In this document: positions 56,509 to 64,000 of the stretch, in pieces | How the letters are laid out: the number at the start of each line of letters is the position of its first letter | Position numbering within the stretch: position 1 is the stretch's first letter | The notes under the pieces: generated by a model | Database searches by the model: none | Told to the model about the DNA's origin: nothing | The model's input: the letters and a program-made list of their open reading frames with translations, nothing else | Program-made: the position numbers and the translations under genes | Origin: Schistocerca nitens | Taxonomy: Eukaryota; Arthropoda; Insecta; Orthoptera; Acrididae | DNA: 64,000 bases | Direction of reading: 5' to 3' | NCBI RefSeq assembly: GCF_023898315.1 | Contig: NC_064615.1 | Location: 1,186,451,413 to 1,186,515,412 of the forward strand

Positions 56509-58441
56509 TTACTTCAAAATCATTCTTAACCGAATCCAGGTACCTTCTCTCCTTGGTCTACCCCGACTCCTCCTACCCTCTACTGCAGAACCCATGAGTC
56601 TCTTGGGCAACCTTGCTTCTCCCATGCGTGTAACATGACCCCAACATCTAAGCCTGTTCGCCCTGACTGCTCCGTCTATAGAGTTAATTCCCAGTTTTAC
56701 TTTGGTTTCCTCATTGTGGACACCCTCCTGCCATTGTTCCCATCTACTAGTAGCTGCAATCATCCTAGTAGCTACTTTCATATCTGTAACCTCAACCTTA
56801 TTGATAAGGTAACCTGAATCCACCCAGCTTTCGCTCCCATACAACAAAGTTGGTCGAAAGATTAAATGGTACACAGATAACTTATTCTTGGTACCGACTT
56901 CCTTCTTGCAGAAGAGAGTAGATCGTAGCTGAGCGCTCACTGCATTAGCTTTGCTACACTTCACTTCCAGTTCTTTCACTATGTTGCCATCCTGTGAGAA
57001 TATGCATTCTAAGTACTTGAAACCGTCCACCTGTTCTAACTTTGTTCCTCCGATTTGGCACTCAGTCCATTTATATCTCTTTCCCACTGACATTACTTTC
57101 GTTTTGGAGATGCTAATCTTCATACCATAGTCCTTACATTTCTGATCTAGCTCTGAAATATTACTTTGCAAACTTTCAATCGAATCTGCCGTCACAACTA
57201 AGTCATCCACTTTTGCGAGACTGCTTATTTTGTGTTCACATATCTTAATCTCACCCAACCAGTCTATTGTTTTCAACATATGATCCATAAATAATATGAA
57301 CAACAGTGGAGACAGGTTGTCTTACCCCTGAAACTACTCTGAACCATGAACTCAATTTACCGTCAACTCTAACAGCTGCCTGAATATCTATTTAAAGACC
57401 TTTAATTGCTTGCAAAAGTTTGCCTCCTATTCCATAATCTCATAGAACAGACAATAACTTCCTCCTAGGAACCCGGTCATATGCCTTTTCTAGATCTATA
57501 AAGCATAGATACAATTCCCTATTCCACTCGTAACACTTCTCCATTATTTGCCGTAAGCTAAAGATCTGGTGCTGACAACCTCTAAGAGGCCTAAACCCAC
57601 ACTGATTTTCATCCAATTTGTCCTCAACTAATACTCGCACTTTCCTTTCAACAATACCTGAGAAGATTTTACCCACAACGCTGATTAAAGAGATACCTCT
57701 GTAGTTGTTACAATCTTTTCTGTTTCCATGTTTAAAGATTGGTGTGATTACTGCTTTCGTCCAGTCTGATGGAACCTGTCCTGGCTCCCACGCCATTTCA
57801 ATTATCCTGTTTAGCCATTTAAGACCTGACATTCCACTGTATTTGATGAGTTCCGACTTAATTTCATCCACCCCAACCACTTTATTGCACCGCAATCTAT
57901 TGACCATTTTCTCCACTTCCTCAAATGTGATCCTAATTCTGTCATCATTCTTATCCCATTGTACATCTAAATCTGAAACATTACTGATCGTATTTTCACC
58001 TACATTGAGCAACTCTTCAAAATATTCCCTCCATCTGCCCAAGGCATCAACATGATTCACCAGCAGTTTTCCTGACCTGTCCAAAATACATGTCATTTCC
58101 TTCTTACCTCCCTTTCGAAGACTGCTAATTACACTCCAGAATGGTTTTCCAGCAGCTTGACCCAAAGTCTCCAACCTGTTTCCAAAGTCTTCCCAAGACT
58201 ACTTCTTGGATGCTGCAATTATCTGTTTGGCTTTGTTTCTTTCTTCAACACAACTTTCTTTGTCTTCCTGAGTTCTAGTATGTAGCCATTTTTGATACAC
58301 CTTCTTTTTCCTTTTACAGGCTGCCTTGACTGTGTCATTCCACCAAGCTGTTTTCTTCATCCTACCTTTACACACTACTGTTCCAAGACATTCTTTAGCC
58401 ACTTCTAGTACTGTGTCCCTGTACCTTGTCCATTCCTTTTC
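56509..58441 (-). pseudogene. RTE LINE RT and linker, right arm copy
   Basis: Frames 58444-58199, 58174-57440 and 57303-56509 repeat the left arm reading, including the same frameshift at the GVRQ motif and the same AKVDDLVV alteration at the catalytic site. Identity of lesions shows the element was dead before duplication. Confidence 0.82.
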
Positions 58442-58578
58442 CAATTACTGTAATTGACTACATTCAACTAACTGGTACCTTTCTGAGATCACTATTATGT
58501 ACTTGTGCCTATTTTCCTTATCTTGAAGTTTCTCCACTCTTATCCTCCTACATATGGACCTGACCTCCTGCACTTTTG

Positions 58579-59245
58579 GCCTCACAATACCAATTTCACT
58601 GCAGATTAAATAGTGATCAGTGTCATCAAAGAATCCCCTGAATACACGTGTGTCCCTCACAGCCTTCCTGAATTCCTGATCTGTTATTATATAGTCAATG
58701 ACAGATCTGGTTCCGCTGCCTTCCCAAGTACACCGGTGAATGTTCGTATGTTTAAAAAAGGATTATGTGATTACTAAGCCTATACTGGCACAGAAATCCA
58801 AGAGTTGTTTCCCGTTCCTGTTGGCCTCCATATCCTCTCCAGATTTACACATAACCTTTTCATACCCTTCTGTTCGATTTACAAGCCTGGCATTAAAATC
58901 ACCCGTGAGCAGAACACTGTCCTTGTCCTTTACTCTAACAACTACATCACTGAGTGCGTCATAAAAACTATCCATCTTATCTTGATCTGTCCCTTCACAA
59001 TGCGAATATACTGACACAATCCTAATTTTCTTGCTAGACACTGTCAAAACTATCCACATCAGTCGTTTGTTTACATACCTTATTGCAACTACGCTGGGTC
59101 CCATTTCTTTCCTCATGTAAAGCCCTACACCCCATTGTGCTATTCCTGCTTTGACTCCTGACAGGTAGACCTTGTATTCTCCCACTTCCTCTTCTTTCTC
59201 ACCCCTTACCCGAATGTCACTAACAGCTAAAACGTCCAACCCCAT
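58579..59245 (-). pseudogene. RTE LINE endonuclease, right arm copy
   Basis: Frame 59245-58763 plus continuation, with LLTGDFNAR and DDTDHYLI. It has the same internal stop as the left copy. Confidence 0.82.
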
Positions 59246-60013
59246 CTTACTTGCAACCTCTGCCAGCTCTACCTTCTTCCCAGAGTAGCCCCCAATTGAT
59301 ATTAATAGCTCCCCATCTTCTTACCATTCGTTTGCCGAGTCGTATCTTAGGAGTCCCTGGTTTGTCAATTAGAGGTGGGACTCCGTCACCTCCAAAGGTC
59401 CGAGGCATTTTGCTCTGATTGATGCCAGCATCACATTTAAAGTACCAGGGAAGCAGGTTGCTAGCCTTACTTGCCCCGGGTCCCATTGAGTTTTACCCCT
59501 AACGGTTGAGGGACTAACCGGTGGATTTGGTAGTCTTTGCCGTATGAGCACAAAGGTGACCACAACTCAGAATATGTCCGAGATGCCCAGCCTTATTCCA
59601 AAGTAACTGGTATCCCGACTATCAGGACCACTTACTTGGCCACTCATATGTTGCCCATGGTTCATGAACTAGGACATGACAACAGGAACCCAAACCATGA
59701 ACCACTGACCACTGAGCAGGTACTGAATAGAATTGGGGAGAAGAGAAATTTGTGGCACAACTTGACTAGAAGAAGGGATCATTTGGTAGGGCATATTCTG
59801 AGGCATCAAGGGATCACTAATTTAGTATTGGAGGGCAGAGTGGAGGGTAAATATTGTAGAGGGAGACCAATAGATGAATACACTAAATAGATTCACAAGG
59901 ATATAGGTTGCAGTAGGTGCTGGGAGATGAAGAAGCTTGCACAGGATAGAGTAGCATGGAGAGCTGCATCAAACCAGTCTCTGGACTGAAGACCGCAACA
60001 ACAAACAACAACC

Positions 60014-60560
60014 ACCTTAGCTATATAATAATCAACAAGTTTCCTTAACATAGGTCGAGCATGTAGATTCCGTAATGGATATAATTACATATTTGGAGAA
60101 TACATCATTGAATGCCAATATATACTAGAATCTTCCACGAGAAACAGGACATGGACCACACACACCACAGGATATTAAAGTTCTAGTCTCATGAGGTATT
60201 ATGGGGTGTGGTTGTATTTTTCTGGAGTAGTTGATCGGTTTGGTTTTGTGACAATTTTACATCTCTTGAGTACATTATTAGCTATTCGCTCAAGATTGGG
60301 GTGATAAAAATATTGATCCAATTTATTTTTACATTTCAAGGGTCCAAAATGTCCCCAAGTTAAATATGTGTACCACAGTAAAGGTTCAATGTAATCCTTT
60401 GGAATACATACTTTCCACGTGTCGTTCGGAATTTTTTTATTGAATAATATACCATCTCGAGTCTTATACCAATTTTCAGAAATAGTGGCAGCTCCTTGAT
60501 TTACTTTGTTTCGTATCTTCTTCCAGTGTGAATCTTGTTCCTGTAGTCATGATAAATTTT
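60014..60560 (-). pseudogene. gypsy integrase N-terminal half, right arm copy
   Basis: Mirror of 16930-17475, with the degraded zinc-binding region and the first catalytic Asp strand (FNDVFSKYV), ending at the RTE insertion point. Confidence 0.66.
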
Positions 60561-60758
60561 GACATAAAGTTGACATCTTGGTCTCTCAAAATTTCATAGT
60601 CATGTTCATCACTCGGAAGTCGATAATAGAATTCTCAACCTCATCATTATCCCTTCCTTTAGGTAATCTTGACAGCTCATCAGCTATGACGTTGTCCTTT
60701 CCTTTGATATATTGTAGAATCAACGCCCAGCAAGTCAATCTCGAGTGGAACATTTTGC

Positions 60759-61471
60759 TAGTTAATATGTAGGATAATGCCTTGTGATCACAAAATATAG
60801 TTGTCTTTCTCCCGTAAGCAAAATATCTGAATTTTTTCAGTGCCCATACTAACAGCTAACACTTCCAGTTCAGTGGCTGAGTACGCTCGTTCGCATCTCT
60901 TCAACGTTCTGCTTGCAAATCCAATGATTTTGTTGGTGTTTATATCGTGCATGTCTTCCATTCGAAAAACTGTCGCTCCCATGCCAGTTTCCAAAGCTTC
61001 AGTAGCTATACAGATATCTTGATCCAATTTTGGGTGGTGCAACAACTGCACTTTAGTTAAAGCATTACGTATTTTGTCAAATGATTGAGAGAATTGTATA
61101 GTCCATTTCCGCATTGCATTTTTTTGCAGTAACTGTAGCAAACATTCTTGGTTGATAACATTTTCTGGCAAAAATTGATGAAAAGATGAAGATAAGTCTA
61201 AAAATGGTTAATTCTTTCTTATTCCTTGGATAAGGACATTTCTTGATGGCTTTCAGTTTATTTGAATTTGGTAATATAAGTTACTATATGGTGAAATGAT
61301 GTGTCCTAAAGATTTCAGTTGCCTCTTCGCAAACTTAGATTTTTGTAAGTTCACTGTAACCCCATATTCAGAAAACTTCACAGAAACTCTCTTCAATAAT
61401 TCAACATGTTCTTTCCAAGTCTCGGTGGCTATTAGAAAATCGTCCACGTACAATGTCACTCTGTCACTTTT
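60759..61471 (-). pseudogene. gypsy RT remnant and RNase H, right arm copy
   Basis: Frames 61459-61253 (LYVDDFLIAT) and 61171-60788 (FASRTLKRCERAYSATELE). It has the same deletion junction upstream of YVDD as the left arm. Confidence 0.74.
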
Positions 61472-62063
61472 TATTGTATCATAGTTTGATCTATTTTATC
61501 TTCAACACATTCAATGAAACAAACACCGTCTATGATAGGGTCATTACTATTAACACAATCAATCATTAACTTTATAAATAAGGGTTTTGGGTCTATTTCA
61601 CCCCTCATTAAAGAAACTGTTACAGTCTTGTCCCCAGAGTTTAAGGTACAGGTCCCTCTCTTTAAATTGATCACTGCTCCGGCATCTGATAAAAAATTGA
61701 GTCCCCCAATACAAGGCACAGTCTTCTTCGATAGGATCAGGAAGGTACATTCCATCGATACCCCCGTAGTTGAATATCCACTCGTGCTTGTTTTGAGATC
61801 CTTTACATCTTAATACTGAAAGCGCCTGATACAGAGCATCCTGAGACTGGGACTGTGGTTACCTTTCACCCACAACGGATATGTCTGTAGCATTCCTTCG
61901 TCATTACTCTAACAGTAGCCCCTGTATCAATTAAAATGTCTGTTTCGACCTCATTTATCTTTGTATGTACCATTGCCTGCGCAATTTGTCCAGTTCGGTT
62001 AGATTTTGACTTATTTTCTTCAAATAATTCTTCCCGCAAATCAGTATTGTTATTGAACCTCAA
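61472..62063 (-). pseudogene. gypsy protease region, right arm copy
   Basis: Frames 62063-61866 (LIDTGATVRVM) and 61755-61471. Same stop between them as on the left. Confidence 0.68.
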
Positions 62064-62131
62064 GACATTGACATTAAAATGATGATTGCCTCCCTCATCT
62101 TCCCCAGTCGTCCTCAGAAGACTATCGGAGA

Positions 62132-64000
62132 CAGGTATTAGTTTAACCTCTTCCCCAATGTCATATTCGGTGGATTGTGAATTTCAACTACCTGTAATGA
62201 ATAGTCAGAGTTGGTTAATGGTTGCCGCCGTGATGTTACTGTTTGCTCACCAAGCAGTGCTACTCCTGATGGTCGTTGCAAAACATTAGCATCTACCCAC
62301 CAAAACCGATGATTCAAAGTGTCTCCCCAGGTATCTATTTGATCTGGATCTTCTTTTGGACTGGTAGTGTCTCTCCTAAAATAAGTATCTTGACCATGAA
62401 CATCTTTAAATTTCCTTTTTTGTATGATATTCTCCACCTTTACATAATTTACAGACTGGGTATCACTGTTATGATCTTCCTTGGAATAGTCATTCCTACG
62501 CTCTTCATTCCAGTATTTACTGTTATAGCTGTATTTGAAGTTCTGGTTATTATTATTGCCCTGGTTATTTCTTTGTAAATTAGACATTTGACCATTATCT
62601 TTAGAAGCTTGTGCATCCTCTAAACTCATATCTATCGAGTCAACGACTGCCAGAAAGTGTTCCACATTGGAATCTGGGACGTTAATAAGTTTCTCTCGTA
62701 TATGGCTTGGTAGTCTGCCTTTCAAAATACGAGTTACTTCTCGATGAGATATGGGATTCAATACCTAGTCTTATTAATATATTTTTCAAAATACTGTCTC
62801 TGGGAACCTCGTTTGCCGTTATAAAATTCTGGCTGGTATACTTCCTTGCAAAGTCGTTCTTGTTTACTGTTAGACCAATATTTTGCTAGTAACAGTCACT
62901 CAAAGTCCGCACACATTTGGCACTTTTTGATTGCTTCCACAGCCAACAGTGCTGCTTCACCCATAATTTTAGATGCATTGAAATGTAGTCGATCCTGTTC
63001 AGACCAACTCCTTGGGAAAATATGTTTAAAATTCTTTACAAAGATTTTAGGACGGGTCTCATTCCTTCCTGTAGAAAAATTAGGAAAATGCCTACTTTTA
63101 AAAATACTTGTCTCAACTTTCAGGGATGACAAATATCCCTTCTGCACAAACGGATTATCTTCGTTCACATACCAATAATCAACTTTATCCGATTCATTCC
63201 CCCAACATTTCACATCATTCCTGCGTTGATTACCTTTTGATTTGTCTACAGAATATTGATCCTCCATTAACAAGTTTCACGAAGATTTCTGTTGCAAATC
63301 AAGTGATCTATCCTCCATTTCCCATTGCCATTTCGAAAAATCTTCACAAACTCTGTCTTTAATGGTCTGGAACTTATCAGTAAATGATTGAATTAGTTCA
63401 GCATTTTTCGTCTGGATTTCTTTAACTAACTCTGAATACTGTGACTTTATGACACTTCCAACTTTTTCCTCTACCTCTTTATTTTTTAGTTTGATCCAGT
63501 CATTTAAATCCTCATCTAATTGCTTTCTCAAGTACTGATCTATCCCTTGACAAGCATCTTTCTCAAAGTCCGTGACCAGTCCGATCAAATTGTCAATTTG
63601 GTTACTGGTTTTTATGGAACTACTTTCGCAATTTGAAATTCAATCTATTAGATCATTCGGTCTCTTAGAAATCTCCCTACATTTCTTCTCAATGTCCTCG
63701 ACCTTCCCTATTACTTCAGAACGTAATTGACTTCAGTCTTTAGAAACAATGATTTCGAGCCCTTTGAATTCCTCACTTAACTGTTTTTTCCAATCGAGAG
63801 TTGATTTATCAAATTTTTCATTCAGTGATTTATCATCATGTTTCAAAGAATCCGTATCTTCCTGTAATTGCTTAGTGTCCTCTTTTAAAGAACCTTTGTC
63901 TCCCTGTAATAATCCAAATTGCCTATCAAATTTACTGTCAAGCTTCGTCATGATATCCATCAGTCACATAAACTGATCACCACTAAAAACTGTAACCTTC
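62132..64000 (-). pseudogene. gypsy-like Gag, right arm copy, runs off window
   Basis: Frames 62761-62138, 63273-62896, 63588-63277 and 63960-63733 match the left arm Gag pieces with no visible amino-acid change. The N-terminal piece and the primer-binding site would lie beyond 64000. Confidence 0.62.

Larger units (their letters stand above)
56448..59712 (-). mobile_element. nested RTE-type LINE, right arm copy
   Basis: Mirror of 17777-21041 (sum 77489 throughout, no indel in 3265 bp). Flanked by the 9-bp duplication as TGAGCAGGT at 56439-56447 and 59713-59721. The trinucleotide tail is at its low-coordinate end. Confidence 0.9.
55907..60013 (+). mobile_element. RTE-type LINE (interrupted), right arm copy
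   Basis: Parts 55907-56447 and 59713-60013 mirror the left arm LINE at 17476-21582. The RT start (LRFADDIVILSE) is near 55950 and the C-terminal tail (LVGHILRHQGITNL, AWRAASNQSLD) at 59780-59990, ending with CAACAA repeats. Confidence 0.85.
48147..64000 (-). repeat. right arm of giant inverted duplication
   Basis: Reverse complement of 13489-29311, running off the window end. It is longer by 31 bp in total: 16 bp at 50814-50829, 3 bp in the GAA run and 12 bp in the TC run. All stops and junctions examined in the transposons match the left arm. Confidence 0.95.

Noticed and set aside
1-64000. Prokaryotic features (operons, CRISPR array, phage, attachment sites)
   Set aside because: Introns, LINE, Penelope, gypsy and Tigger elements, SINEs and low coding density show eukaryotic DNA; no spaced identical short repeats of CRISPR type are present.

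Overview
The window looks like nuclear DNA from a large, repeat-rich arthropod genome. A grasshopper or locust relative is my best guess, because the RTE-type LINE ends and the tRNA-derived SINE here look like orthopteran repeats I recognise; that is recognition from memory, not a search. I see no bacterial operon, no host single-copy gene and no intact host exon chain. Almost everything that can be identified is a transposable element or its debris.

The dominant feature is a very large inverted duplication. Positions 13489-29311 and 48147-64000 are reverse complements of each other. Coordinates pair to a constant sum (77489, stepping to 77477, 77474 and 77458 at four small length differences). 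The arms are at least 15.8 kb each, the outer ends lie beyond the visible pairing, and the spacer is 18.8 kb. Each arm carries the same nest: a Ty3/gypsy-like LTR retrotransposon whose integrase is split by an RTE-type LINE (5-bp target duplication), which is itself split by a second RTE-type LINE in the opposite orientation (9-bp target duplication). Next comes a 2.66-kb DNA transposon with 18-bp terminal inverted repeats and a 4-bp TGCT duplication, then undiagnosed AT-rich sequence, then a CR1/L2-like LINE in which the arm similarity ends. The stop codons and frameshifts are shared by both arms, so the elements had decayed before the duplication.

Left flank (1-13488): a broken hAT transposase-like gene with an apparent GT-AG intron (120-1740); an RTE-type LINE ending in a (GAT)n tail (2700-4692); pieces of a minus-strand CR1/L2-type LINE with an SGNH-type ORF1 (4693-5510 and 8924-10480); and a Penelope-like element (5770-8923) with direct 541-bp terminal repeats, each carrying a candidate hammerhead ribozyme core.

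Spacer (29312-48146): an I-type LINE with ORF1, endonuclease, reverse transcriptase and RNase H is cut in two (30030-32463 and 39455-41570) by a composite insertion. The insertion is mainly a long non-coding element with GGGTGT ends (32667-39452), which was itself entered by a second Penelope-like element whose terminal repeats are inverted (33496-36579). A decayed Tigger/pogo transposase follows (41690-42930). A second copy of the non-coding element follows (42996-46482), carrying a fold-back tRNA-SINE dimer. The two copies of the non-coding element serve as empty-site references for each other and confirm both insertions.

No single novel pathway emerges. The strongest leads are the near-identical giant palindrome with its LINE-located inner edges, the unclassified 4-bp-TSD DNA transposon, the direct versus inverted terminal repeat architecture of two Penelope families in one window, and the fold-back SINE.
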